Source of the DNA: CAWJKP01 sp963843465
Lineage (GTDB): Bacteria > Planctomycetota > Planctomycetia > Pirellulales > Thermoguttaceae
NCBI GenBank assembly: GCA_963843465.1
Contig: CAWJKP010000003.1
Coordinates: forward strand, 1,116,001 to 1,180,000
Direction: 5' to 3'
Length of the DNA: 64,000 bases
Made by a program: the position numbers and the translations under genes. Shown here one piece after another: positions 1-9,900 of the stretch. The notes beneath the pieces were generated by a model. It was not told where the DNA came from. It made no database searches and saw only the letters and a program-made list of their open reading frames with translations. Within the stretch, counting starts at the first letter, position 1. Every line of letters begins with the position of its first letter.

Positions 1-814
1 CCATAAGCTCCGCCCATTCCTTGTCGGCGGGGTCGCTTTGCGCGGACGTATTGCTAGAGGACTTGTCCCCTTCTGCTAAATCGGGACGATCCTCGTGGGG
101 AGGAACCTGAGTGCCAATCGTCAATGCCACCGGCTTTGCTACCCAACCTTTTCCGCCCAAGTCCTTGGGAAGTGATCCGCCTGCCCTACGCATTACAAAG
201 TCACCCAACTCTTCACCTCCCCATGCCAAGACGGTGTAGTTGCCTGGCTTTGACAGATCAAAATAGCTTGAAATGGGCATAATGCCTCCCCAAGCCCGTC
301 CGGGTTCAAGACTGTGAGAAAAACCGCTACCAACATAGGGCATCACCTCCAAGAACTTCCGCAAAGCCTCCTTCGTCGGCTGTACTAGCGTGCCCCTGCC
401 ATCGCGGACAAGCACCTTTGCGTCGACCACGGTGTTGAACGGGCGGAGACAGGTCCACCCTGGGCGATACGGCTGATCGCTGATATTTCTAAGCGAAAAA
501 ATCAGATAGACCTGTCGGCTAGCAATAGGGAATTCGGGGATCACTCGCGCTTCCAAGACCAATCCAGCATTAGGCTTGCCCGCCTTACGCAGGAGCGGCT
601 CCCAACCTTCCTTGTTGAGCCGGTTGTACTTAGCCCGGTAATCGGCTTCGCTACCGAAGAAGAACTCCTGTGTCGCAGCTTGGGAATGTTCCTTCGGGGC
701 TTCGGCGGGAGCTTCGTCCTGAACCAACTGTTGCGATATTGCGGCAGGCTCCTTCTCACACCCAAAGCAAAGGCCACCAGTAGAGAAAGCCAGCAATAGA
801 CCAATAGTTCTCAT
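1..814 (-). CDS. Partial secreted lipoprotein-like protein (3' end off the window)
   Basis: An uninterrupted frame runs from an ATG at 814 to the window edge (about 271 codons, no stop). It starts MRTIGLLLAFSTGGLCFGC, a hydrophobic signal ending in Cys, which suggests a lipoprotein although the lipobox (CFGC) is not canonical. The body contains beta-rich stretches such as RQVYLIFSLRNIS and PGNYTVLAWGG, resembling Ig-like or 'intracellular proteinase inhibitor'-style domains seen in planctomycete secreted proteins. No enzymatic motif is visible and the function is unknown. It loosely resembles the gene at 11927 in design (signal peptide plus a beta domain describing 'NISDQPY'-type strands). 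Confidence 0.7.
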   Translation of the reverse strand, partial: MRTIGLLLAFSTGGLCFGCEKEPAAISQQLVQDEAPAEAPKEHSQAATQEFFFGSEADYRAKYNRLNKEGWEPLLRKAGKPNAGLVLEARVIPEFPIASRQVYLIFSLRNISDQPYRPGWTCLRPFNTVVDAKVLVRDGRGTLVQPTKEALRKFLEVMPYVGSGFSHSLEPGRAWGGIMPISSYFDLSKPGNYTVLAWGGEELGDFVMRRAGGSLPKDLGGKGWVAKPVALTIGTQVPPHEDRPDLAEGDKSSSNTSAQSDPADKEWAELM

Positions 815-991
815 ATTCGTCGCTCCTTCAGGTACAATCAGCAGGCACCGCTCGCCCGTGCCGGGCGAGCGGTTAAGGGCCAAGCATCGCCGGGTTCCAC
901 TCGCCTTTCCAGTGCTTCATTTGGATCTGCCATGAATACGCGGCACCTGCGCAGCGCACATCCAGGCCGAAACGGCCCGGCTCGGACGCAA

Positions 992-1014
992 CCGGCGTGG
1001 CCGCCGGGGCTAAC
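992..1014 (-). repeat. GC-rich palindromic element, copy 1 (intergenic)
   Basis: A copy of the roughly 23-bp element that reads GTTAGCCCC followed by the hairpin CCGGCG-GCCA-CGCCGG region on the minus strand. It lies just 3' of the J-like-domain gene. The adjoining bases (1015-1043) are a GCGAGTGG-type low-complexity stretch that also accompanies the copies near 19.1 kb. Confidence 0.8.
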
Positions 1015-1041
1015 TCGCCACTCACCACTCGCCCCTCGCCA

Positions 1042-3591
1042 CTACTTCTGCTTGCGGAGATTCTCGATCTGGAGATAGAGCGAGCGGGCCTGCTTGGTGG
1101 TGGGCACATTCTTGGCCTTCGAGGCGGAGGACATCGCCAACTTGGCCAGGCGGCTCGCCTCCTCCAGACGATTGGCCTCCATCGCCGTGCCGGCCATGGC
1201 CAGCGCGGTCTCGGCGATCTGGCGGTGGCTGGCCAGACCGCGGGCCGCCTCGCCGGTCTCCTCCAGGGTCGTGACCTTCTCCTGGAAGACTTCGATCGCG
1301 TGCAGCTTGCCCATCTCGTCCACCACCTCGCAGGCCAACACCGCGTCGCCCGCGGCGACCGCCTGCCGGCGGGCGGCGTCCAACATGCCGTATCGCTGGT
1401 CCATGTCGTCCAGCGTTGTCCGGCCGTTGTCCAGCAGGATCTTGGCCAACGCGTCCTTGCCCCTGGGCGTCGAAGCCTGATCGTAATCGGTCTTGTACTT
1501 GTCGTGAATCGTTTGCAGGATCTGGTCGAGCTTGACCTTCTGGGGCGGGGCCGACTTCTCGGCAACGGCGGCCTCGCCGCTGGGGACCGGGGCTTCATCC
1601 AACTCGGGCAGGAGCTTTTCAACGTCGCTGTCCTGCTTGGCCGCCTCTTGCAACAGGGCCCGGGCTCGATTGCGATCGCCATTGGGACTGATCGCCAGGT
1701 AGACCCCGTAATAGACCTTCGCCGCCGGTTCCTTGGTCAGGAACCGCTCGGCCATGAAGTTCATCAGCACCCGGGGCAGTTGAGCGACCTTGTAGGTGTA
1801 GTTCTTGCCCTGGACATGGACCGTGATGCTGGAGGCGTCGCTTTCGACGACGGCGATCCGCTCCTTGCCGATGATGATCTCCTCGGCGGCAATCAATTGC
1901 GACATCGTCCGCCCGATGCCCTCCCAGTACTTCTCCAGGTAGTCGCCCATGAGCGTCAGCCGTTGGATAACCGCCTGATCGTCGGGCCCCTGGGCATTTT
2001 GGGCGGCCAGCGCCAGGTAACGCTTCAACCCGTTGGCGTCGCGTTGGGACAGGGCGATCCTCGCCGCCGCCAGGGCCTGCTTGAAGGCCTTTTGCTTGGC
2101 TGGATCGCCGGGGCCGTCGGGCTTCTTATTGGCATCCGGCTTGGACTTGTCCGGCTCCTTGGCCCGGGCCGGCGGGCCGGGCTTGGCGTCGGGCTTCTTT
2201 TCCTCCGGCTTCTTGCTATCGGTTCGAGGCGGCGTCGCTTGGCTCGTCCCCGACGGCGGTGGCGGCGGTGTCGCCTCGGGCGTGGCCGACGCCAGCAAGT
2301 CGGTCTTGACCGTGCGCGACCCCTTGAGATTCTTCTCGTAATGCTTGTATCCGTAAATGACCGCAACGGCGATCGCCGCCAGAAACATGAGGTTCAGCAG
2401 CGTGCGGACGATCGACGACTTCTGCCGCGCCGGCCCACGCGAGAGCTTCGTCGAGGGCTGTATGCCGTGCATCAGCGAGTCGTCGATAAAGGAGGCCTGG
2501 GCGGCAGCGGGTGACGCCTCGACCGCAGGCGCAGCAGACCCGGCAGGCGGGGCGTACGCGCCCGCGACGGTTGCGATCGGCGGAAGGCCCGGGGCTTGAG
2601 GCAGGGGAACCGTCGGCGAATAACCCGAGCCCTGTGCGGGGGCCGCTTGCCCGGCCTGGGGCCACGACGGGGCTGCGGGAGTAGGACCCATCGCGGGATA
2701 ATACCCCTGCGGTTGACCCGCCGGCTGGCCCGGCAACGGCGAAGCGCCCGCCGGCAGGTAACCGACGGCACCCGGCGGGTTGGTCCAGGCGTTGGGCCCG
2801 GGATAGGGCGGCTGCGCCGGATAGGGATAGGGCGGCTGGGCCGGATAGGGGTATGGCTGCTGCGCCGGATAGGGATAGGACCCGGGCGTTGAAGACGTTT
2901 GGGGGCCTGGCTGAGGCCCGGCAGGGTTCCAACCCTGTGCAGGTAAAGCTCCAGGGATTGCGGCGGGCGTGTTCCAAGCCGCACCAGCCGGCAACGTCGG
3001 AGCTGTCCAGCCCGGATCTCCACCGGGGACCGAGTTAGCCCCGGTGGCCACGTCGGCCGGGGGCCGGTAAGGAGCAGAAACCGGTCCGGCCTGTGGGCCG
3101 GCGTAGCCGCCAGGGCTAACGGGGACCGACGGGGGCGCGTAAGGAGCAGGAACCGGTCCGGCCTGTGGGCCGGCGTAGCCGCCGGGGCTAACGGGCGGCG
3201 ACGGCGGCTGCGGTGTTCCCCACGCTGATGTGGGTGGCAAGGCCATGACGGGCCCGGTGGGCGGCTGTGCGACTGGGGGGGCGCTGTAAGCCGGCTCCGG
3301 CGGCGGCGGCTGGGCCGGTCCGCGGAGGGAGGCGTCATAGGCCGCCTTGGACGCCGGATCGAGCAGGCAGGTCTTGGCCAGCCGCAACTGGTCCAGCAGG
3401 TCCTGCCAGGCGGCCAGATGCTGGCCCGGCCGGACCCGTCGAATCCGCGAGGTCAGCACGTCGGCCGCATGGCTGATCACCGCCGGATCGTTCTGGAAGC
3501 GATCAATCCCCAGTAGTTCGTAATAGTCCGCGGGTTGCTGACCGCCGGTGAAGCCCAGCCATTCCAGGTAGGGATTGAACGATTCAGACAC
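1042..3591 (-). CDS. Membrane protein with N-terminal J-like domain and Pro-rich region
   Basis: An 849-aa protein. Residues about 20-88 (PADYYELLGIDRF ... LLDPASKAAYDASL) match the degenerate J-like domain that planctomycetes place at the N-terminus of many proteins; the HPD tripeptide required for Hsp70 stimulation is absent. Residues about 90-350 are Pro/Gly/Tyr-rich, with YPYPAQ repeats and two copies of a segment around VSPGGYAGPQAGPV. One transmembrane helix (LMFLAAIAVAVIYGY) lies near residues 397-416. It is followed by a charged linker and a helical C-terminal domain of about 350 residues. The Pro-rich part contains three copies of the GC-rich palindromic element. Probably membrane-bound with a cytoplasmic J-like domain; the function is unknown. 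Confidence 0.85.
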   Translation of the reverse strand: MSESFNPYLEWLGFTGGQQPADYYELLGIDRFQNDPAVISHAADVLTSRIRRVRPGQHLAAWQDLLDQLRLAKTCLLDPASKAAYDASLRGPAQPPPPEPAYSAPPVAQPPTGPVMALPPTSAWGTPQPPSPPVSPGGYAGPQAGPVPAPYAPPSVPVSPGGYAGPQAGPVSAPYRPPADVATGANSVPGGDPGWTAPTLPAGAAWNTPAAIPGALPAQGWNPAGPQPGPQTSSTPGSYPYPAQQPYPYPAQPPYPYPAQPPYPGPNAWTNPPGAVGYLPAGASPLPGQPAGQPQGYYPAMGPTPAAPSWPQAGQAAPAQGSGYSPTVPLPQAPGLPPIATVAGAYAPPAGSAAPAVEASPAAAQASFIDDSLMHGIQPSTKLSRGPARQKSSIVRTLLNLMFLAAIAVAVIYGYKHYEKNLKGSRTVKTDLLASATPEATPPPPPSGTSQATPPRTDSKKPEEKKPDAKPGPPARAKEPDKSKPDANKKPDGPGDPAKQKAFKQALAAARIALSQRDANGLKRYLALAAQNAQGPDDQAVIQRLTLMGDYLEKYWEGIGRTMSQLIAAEEIIIGKERIAVVESDASSITVHVQGKNYTYKVAQLPRVLMNFMAERFLTKEPAAKVYYGVYLAISPNGDRNRARALLQEAAKQDSDVEKLLPELDEAPVPSGEAAVAEKSAPPQKVKLDQILQTIHDKYKTDYDQASTPRGKDALAKILLDNGRTTLDDMDQRYGMLDAARRQAVAAGDAVLACEVVDEMGKLHAIEVFQEKVTTLEETGEAARGLASHRQIAETALAMAGTAMEANRLEEASRLAKLAMSSASKAKNVPTTKQARSLYLQIENLRKQK
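3034..3056 (+). repeat. GC-rich palindromic element, copy 2 (inside CDS)
   Basis: A variant copy (two substitutions in the hairpin half) inside the J-like-domain gene; on the coding strand it reads DVATGANS. Confidence 0.7.
3098..3192 (-). repeat. Two GC-rich palindromic elements in a tandem duplication (inside CDS)
   Basis: Copies at 3098-3120 and 3170-3192, about 72 bp apart and in the same orientation. They lie within a local direct duplication of the segment containing GGAGCAG, CCGGTCCGGCCTG and the element. Each encodes VSPGGYAGPQAG in the J-like-domain protein. A recent in-frame duplication is the simplest origin. Confidence 0.8.
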
Positions 3592-3805
3592 CGCGGCGCT
3601 CGACTAAGGGAGGATGGTGCAGAGGAACCGGTCCCGGTATTCTCTATTATTACACGAAGCCGTCACCCGGCCGCAAGCGTAATGCCGCGTTTCCTTAGCC
3701 CCGAACGGACGCCACGGGAACTTCAGGAGGGGGTAGAGCGTCAGTACGACAGACCGTGTAATAGCTGAGGGATGACGCGAAACGCGGCTGCCCCCTCTGT
3801 CTGGT

Positions 3806-3895
3806 AGGTCCCGCCTGCCGGGCGGGACTTCGGAGCGTTTAGGCGGGACTTCTGGGCCCTAGGTTCATTGAAGTCCCGTCCGACAGACGGGACCT
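3806..3895. repeat. Inverted hairpin doublet (REPIN-like family D)
   Basis: The region 3592-3955 between divergent genes holds no gene. It contains GGTAGGTCCCGCC with a short hairpin (CCCGCCTGCCGGGCGGG), a degenerate middle copy, and the inverted arm CCCGTCCGACAGACGGGACCTGC at its right end. The arrangement of two hairpins facing each other matches the other REPIN-like families in the window. Confidence 0.7.
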
Positions 3896-3942
3896 GCTTT
3901 TTGCAGAATTCCGGGAAAACAGGAATCGGCTCAGATGAAATT

Positions 3943-3948
3943 GAGGAG
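3943..3948 (+). promoter_or_regulatory. Ribosome-binding site deciding the macroglobulin start
   Basis: GAGGAG is centred about ten bases before the ATG at 3956, and lies inside the coding region if the upstream ATG at 3935 were used. Confidence 0.6.
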
Positions 3949-3955
3949 AAGTCTC

Positions 3956-6900
3956 ATGGCGATCCTCCGGCTTGTCGGTCTGGTGCTGCTGGTGGGGCTG
4001 GTTGCGGCGGGGCTGGCGGCTTGGGGCGCGGAAGGGTCGAACACGTCATCGGCGCGGGAAAAGGCCGCCAAGGACTTCCGCGAGGGAAACTGCAAGGACG
4101 CTTACGAGATCTTCCGCAAACTGGCCCTCGATCCGGCCGACGATGCCCACAAGGTCGGCCAGGATCTCGTTACGGGCACCGATTGCCTGGTGCGGCTGAA
4201 CCGCGCGGACGAGATCGACGCCTTCCGCGAAGCGGTGATCGAGGCCCACAAGGACCAGTGGCGACTGCTCTGGTCGGCTGCGCAGAATTACATGAACGTC
4301 GAGCACATCGGCTTCATGATCGCCGGCAAGTTCGAGCGGGGACAGCATCGCGGCGGCGGCCAGGTGGTCAATGCGCTGGAGCGGGACCGCGTCCGGGCCT
4401 TGCAGTTGATGGTCCAGGCGATGCCCTTGGCGCAAAAGGACGACGACCACGCCGCCGTCGGCACCTTCTTCCTCAACCTGGCGGGAATGCTTTTGAACAA
4501 TCGCGGCTATAGCGACTCCTGGCGGCTGCAATCGCTCACCGACCTCACACAATTGCCCGACTACGAGCCGGGCTGGGGCTACTACGGCGAGCCGGCCTGG
4601 GGCTTCTACGGCAGTCCCCAGGTCGCCGGGGCCGCGGTGGACGAGGCGGGCAACCCCATCTTCTACCGGGTGCCCAAGAGCTTCGCCGAGGCCCAAAACG
4701 ACGGCCAGCGGTGGCGTTGGTGCCTAGTCCAGGCGATGGAGTTCGATCCGGGCCGAGCGGACCAGGTGCGGACGGAGTTCGCCAATTTCCTCCACCAACA
4801 GTTCGGCGTACAGACGATGGCCGACTACGGCTGGTTCTTCGACCGCCTGGAAATGGACCAGGGCAAGAAAGACGAAAGCGGCGTCTACGCCTTGAGTACC
4901 CTGGGCGAAGACGAGACCATCGCCCGGCTGGCCACCGGCATCAAGCGATTCAAGCTCCCCGACGAGTTCAACTATATCAAGATTTACCAGGACTTGGGCC
5001 GCCGGGCGGGCCAGCCCTGGAAGGTCCAGGCGCTGGCGACGCTGGCCGGGATCTTCGAGAACCGCCGCCAATATCCCAAGGCGGCCGACTACTGGCGGCA
5101 GGCAATCCCGCTGGCCCAGAACGACCTGATGAAGCAGGGATACCAGGCGCGGCTGGAGCAGATCGTGGGCGACTGGGGCCGTTTCGAGCCGGTGCTGACC
5201 CAGCCTGCCGATCGAGGAGCGACCATCGATTTCCGCTTCCGCAACGCCACGTCGGTGGAGTTCGTCGCCCAGGAGATCCGCGTCGAGAAGCTGCTGGACG
5301 ACGTCAAGGCGTATCTCAAATTGCGGCCCCCGCAGGTCGATTGGCAGAAGGTCAACGTCGGCGACCTGGGCTACCGCCTGGTGAGCGAGAACCAGGCGCA
5401 GTACGTGGGCGCGGAGGTGGCCCGCTGGAAGCTCGATCTAAAACCCCGCGAGGCCCACTTCGACAAGCGGATCACGGTCACCACGCCCCTGCAGAAAGCC
5501 GGGGCCTATCTGTTGGCCGCCAAGATGCCCGGCGGCAACACCAGCTTCGTGGTCGTCTGGCTCGCCGATACGGCGATCGCCAAGAAGCCGCTGGACGGCA
5601 AGTGCTGGTACTTCGTCGGCGACGCGGCGACGGGCAAGCCCGTGGCCAAGGCCAACCTCGAATTCTTCGGCTGGAGACAGCAATACCGCGGGCCACGCAA
5701 TTTCGAGGTGCAGATCAAAGATTCGGCCGAGTTCACCGACGCCGACGGCCAGGCGATCGTCGACAACAGCGTGCAGCCCCCCGGCTACCAATGGCTGATC
5801 ACCGCCCGGACCCCAGCAGGCCGTTTCGCCTTCCTGGGGTTTACCAATGTCTGGTACGGCAACTACTACGACGCCCAGTACAACGCCACCAAGGTCTACA
5901 CGATCACCGACCGGCCCGTCTACCGCCCCGGCCAGGCCGTGCATTACAAGTTCTGGGTCCGCCATGCCAAGTACGACCAGAAAGACGTGCCCGACTTGGA
6001 CTTCGCCGGTGAGACGTTTACCGTGGAGATCCACAATCCCAAGAACGAGAAGATCGAAACGAAACAGGTCAAGGCCGATGAGTACGGCGGCGTCGAGGGC
6101 TCGCTGACGCTGGCCGCCGATGCCACGTTGGGCGTCTACCGACTGACGCTGACGGAACACGGGCCGGGTCCCCTGGGCGGCGGGACGTTCCGCGTCGAGG
6201 AGTACAAGAAGCCGGAATACGAGGTCACGGTCGACGCGTCCAAGGAGCCGGTGATGTTGGGCGAGAAGATCGAGGCCCTCATCAAGGCCAAGTATTACTT
6301 CGGCTCGCCCGTGACCAAGGCCAAGGTGAAATACAAGGTCCAGCGGACCGGGCAGGTCGAGACCTGGTATCCCTTCGGTCCCTGGGACTGGCTTTACGGC
6401 CGCGGCTACTGGTGGTTCGCCTGCGACTATGCCTGGTATCCCGGCTGGAACCTCTGGGGCTGCCCGCGGCCGATGCCCTTCTGGTGGCCGCGGTCGCCGC
6501 AGCCGCCGGAGCTGGTGGCCGAGCGGGAAGTCGAGATCGGGCACGACGGCACCGTGAAGGTCGAGATCGACACGTCGCTGGCCAAGGCCGTCCACGCCGA
6601 CCAGGACCACCGCTACACGATCACCGCCGAGGTGGTCGACCAGTCGCGGCGGACAATCGTCGGCTCCGGCGCCGTGCTGGTGGCGCGGAAGCCGATCACG
6701 GTGACCGTTTGGGTCGATCGGGGCTACTACCGCGCCGGCGAGGTGATCCAGGCCCATCTTGCCGCGCGGACCATCGACGGCAAGCCGGTCCAGGGCAAGG
6801 CCACGCTCGCGCTGCTGGCGGTCAGCTACAAGGACGGCAAGCCGCTGGAGACGCCGGTCGGCACCTGGGACACGCCGACCAACGACGAGGGCCTCGTGGG

Positions 6901-9900
6901 CCAGCAGATCCGCGCCGCTCGCGCGGGGCAGTATCGGCTCTCCGCCAAGGTGACCGACGCCAAGGGGCACACGATCGAGGGCGGCTACGTATTGACGATC
7001 ATCGGCACCGGCTTCGAGAGCTCCGATTTCCGCTTCAACAGCCTGGAGCTGATCCCCGACAAGGCCGACTACCAGCCGGGCCAGCAGGTGAAGCTGATGG
7101 TCAACACCGACCGCCCCGGCGGCACCGTGCTGTTGTTCGTCCGTCCGGCCAACGGCGTCTACCTGCCGCCGCGGGTGCTGCGGCTGGAAGGCAAGAGTGC
7201 CGTGGAGACGATCGAGGTGGTCAAGAAGGACATGCCCAACTTCTTCGTCGAGGCGATGACGATTGCCGGCGGCAAGGTCTACACGGAGGTCAAGGAGATC
7301 GTCGTGCCGCCGGAGAAGCGGGTGCTCTCGGTGGAGGTCGTGCCGTCGTCGGAGACTTACAAGCCGGGCCAGAAGGCCGCGGTGAAGATCAAGCTGGCCG
7401 ATTTCCACGGCCGGCCGTTGGTCGGCTCCACGGTGGTGGCGATCTACGACAAGTCGTTGGAGTATATCTCCGGCGGCAGCAACGTGCCGGACATCAAGGA
7501 GTTCTTCTGGAAGTGGCGCCGGCAGCACAATCCCAACACCGAGTCGAGCCTGAGCCGCTTGTCGGGGAACCTCGTCCGCCCGAAGGAGCCGGCGATGGGC
7601 GATCTGGGCGTCTTCGGCGGGAGCGTGGCGGACGTTTATTCGTTAATGGGGGTCCTTGACACCGGCGAGCCGAAAGCGGGCGGATGGGGCATGAGCGGGA
7701 TGGGCGGCGGACAAGGCTTTGGCATGTCAGGCGGGCTTCCCCGCGGCATGGCGATGAATGCGCTTGCGTCCGACGCCGCTGCCTCGGTGCCGGCAGCGGC
7801 CGCCGGAATGCCGATGGCGCAAGAGGCCGTCATGGAGAAGGCCCCGATGGACCCCGGGACGCCTAAGGCAGACGCGGCCGTTGGTGGCCCGGCCGCCTTG
7901 GTCCAGCCGGCGATCCGCAGCAACTTCGCCGATACGGCGCTTTGGGTGGGCGCCTTGTCGACCGACAAGGACGGCGCGGCCGAAGTTGCGCTCAACATGC
8001 CGGAGAACCTCACCACCTGGCGGATCAAGGCCTGGGCCATGGGCCAGGGCACCAAGGTCGGCCAGGGCAGCACCGACGTGGTCACGCGCAAGGATCTCAT
8101 CATCCGCATGCAGGCCCCGCGGTTTTTCGTCCAGACCGACGAAGTCGTGCTCTCGGCCAACGTCCACAACTACCTCAAGAGCAAGAAGACCGTCAACGTG
8201 GTGTTGGACGTGGACGCCAAGCTCTTGGAGCCGGCGGCTGCGGTGGAGCAATCGATTGCGGTGCCGGCCAACGATGAGGCCCGGGTGGACTGGCGGGTGA
8301 AGGTGCTGGGCGAGGGCCAGGCCACGATCCGCATGAAGGCCCTCACCGACGAAGAGTCGGATGCCATGGAGCAGAAGTTCCCCTGCTACGTCCACGGGAT
8401 GTTGAAGATGGAGGTATGGTCGGGGGCCATCCGGCCGGAGGGCCAGTCGGGCCAGTTCACGGTCCGCGTGCCGGCCCAGCGCCGGCCGGCGGAGAGCCGG
8501 CTGGAGGTCCGCTTCTCGCCGACCCTGGCCGGGGCGATGGTCGACGCCCTGCCCTACCTGGTCAATTACCCCTACGGCTGCACCGAGCAGACGCTCAACC
8601 GCTTCCTGCCGACGGTGATCACCCAAAAAGTGCTGCTGAAGATGGGGCTCAAGCTGGACGAGATCAAGCGGACGCGGACGAACCTCAACGCCCAGGAATT
8701 GGGCGACCCGGCCCAGCGCGCGGCGCAGTGGAAGCGTTACGACCGCAACCCAGTGTTCGACGAGGACGAGGTCCGGCGGATGGTCAAGGAGGGGTTGGCG
8801 CGGTTGGGCGAGATGCAGCTTGGCGACGGCGGCTGGGGTTGGTTCTCCGGCTACGGCGAGTTCAGCTCGCCGCATACCACGGCCTACGTGGTCCACGGCT
8901 TGCAGATCGCCCGCTACAACGACGTGGCGCTGGTGCCCGGCATGTTGGAGCGGGGCGTCGCCTGGCTGGTCAACTACCAGAACGAGCAGGTCCGCCGGCT
9001 GAAAAACGCGGAGGAGAAACCGAAGAAAGAGCCCTGGAAGGAATCGGCTGACGATCTGGACGCCCTGGTCTACATGGTGTTGGGCAACGAGAACCTCAAG
9101 AACGCCCAGATGATGGACTTCCTCTACCGCGATCGCACGCACCTGTCGGTCTACAGCCTGGCGATGTACGGCATCGCCTTGGATCGGCAGAAGGAGAAGG
9201 AGAAGCTGGCGATGGTCCTGCGGAACATCGGCCAGTACCTGGTGATGGACGACGAGGACCAGACGGCCTATCTGAAGCTGCCCAACCAGGGCTATTGGTG
9301 GTGCTGGTACGGCAGCGAGTATGAGGCGCACGCCTATTACCTCAAGCTGCTGGCGCGGACCGATCCCAAGGGCGAGGTGGCCCGGCGGCTGGTGAAGTAC
9401 CTGCTCAATAACCGCAAGCACGCCAGCTACTGGAACTCGACGCGGGACACGGCGGTGGTGGTCGAGGCGATGGCCGACTTCCTCCGCGCCAGCGGCGAAG
9501 ACCGGCCGGAGATGACGGTCGAGGTCTGGTTCGACGGGCAACTGCAGAAGGCCGTGGAAGTCACTCCGGCCACCCTCTTCCAGTTCGACAACCGCTTCGT
9601 CCTGGAGGGCCGGCAAGTGACCGACGGCCCGCACAAGATCGAGCTCCGCAAGCGTGGCCGGGGACCGCTCTACTACAACGGCTACCTGACCAACTTCACC
9701 CTGGAAGACCCGATCGCCAAGGCCGGGCTGGAGATCAAGGTGCAGCGGAAGTACTACCGGCTCAAGGAGGCCCCGAAGTCGATCGACGTGGCCGGCTCGC
9801 GGGGCCAGGTGGTCCGGCAGAAGGTGGAGAAGCTGGTCCGCGAGGATCTCGCCGAGGGGGCGACGCTCCGCAGCGGCGACTTGGTGGAAATCGAGTTGGA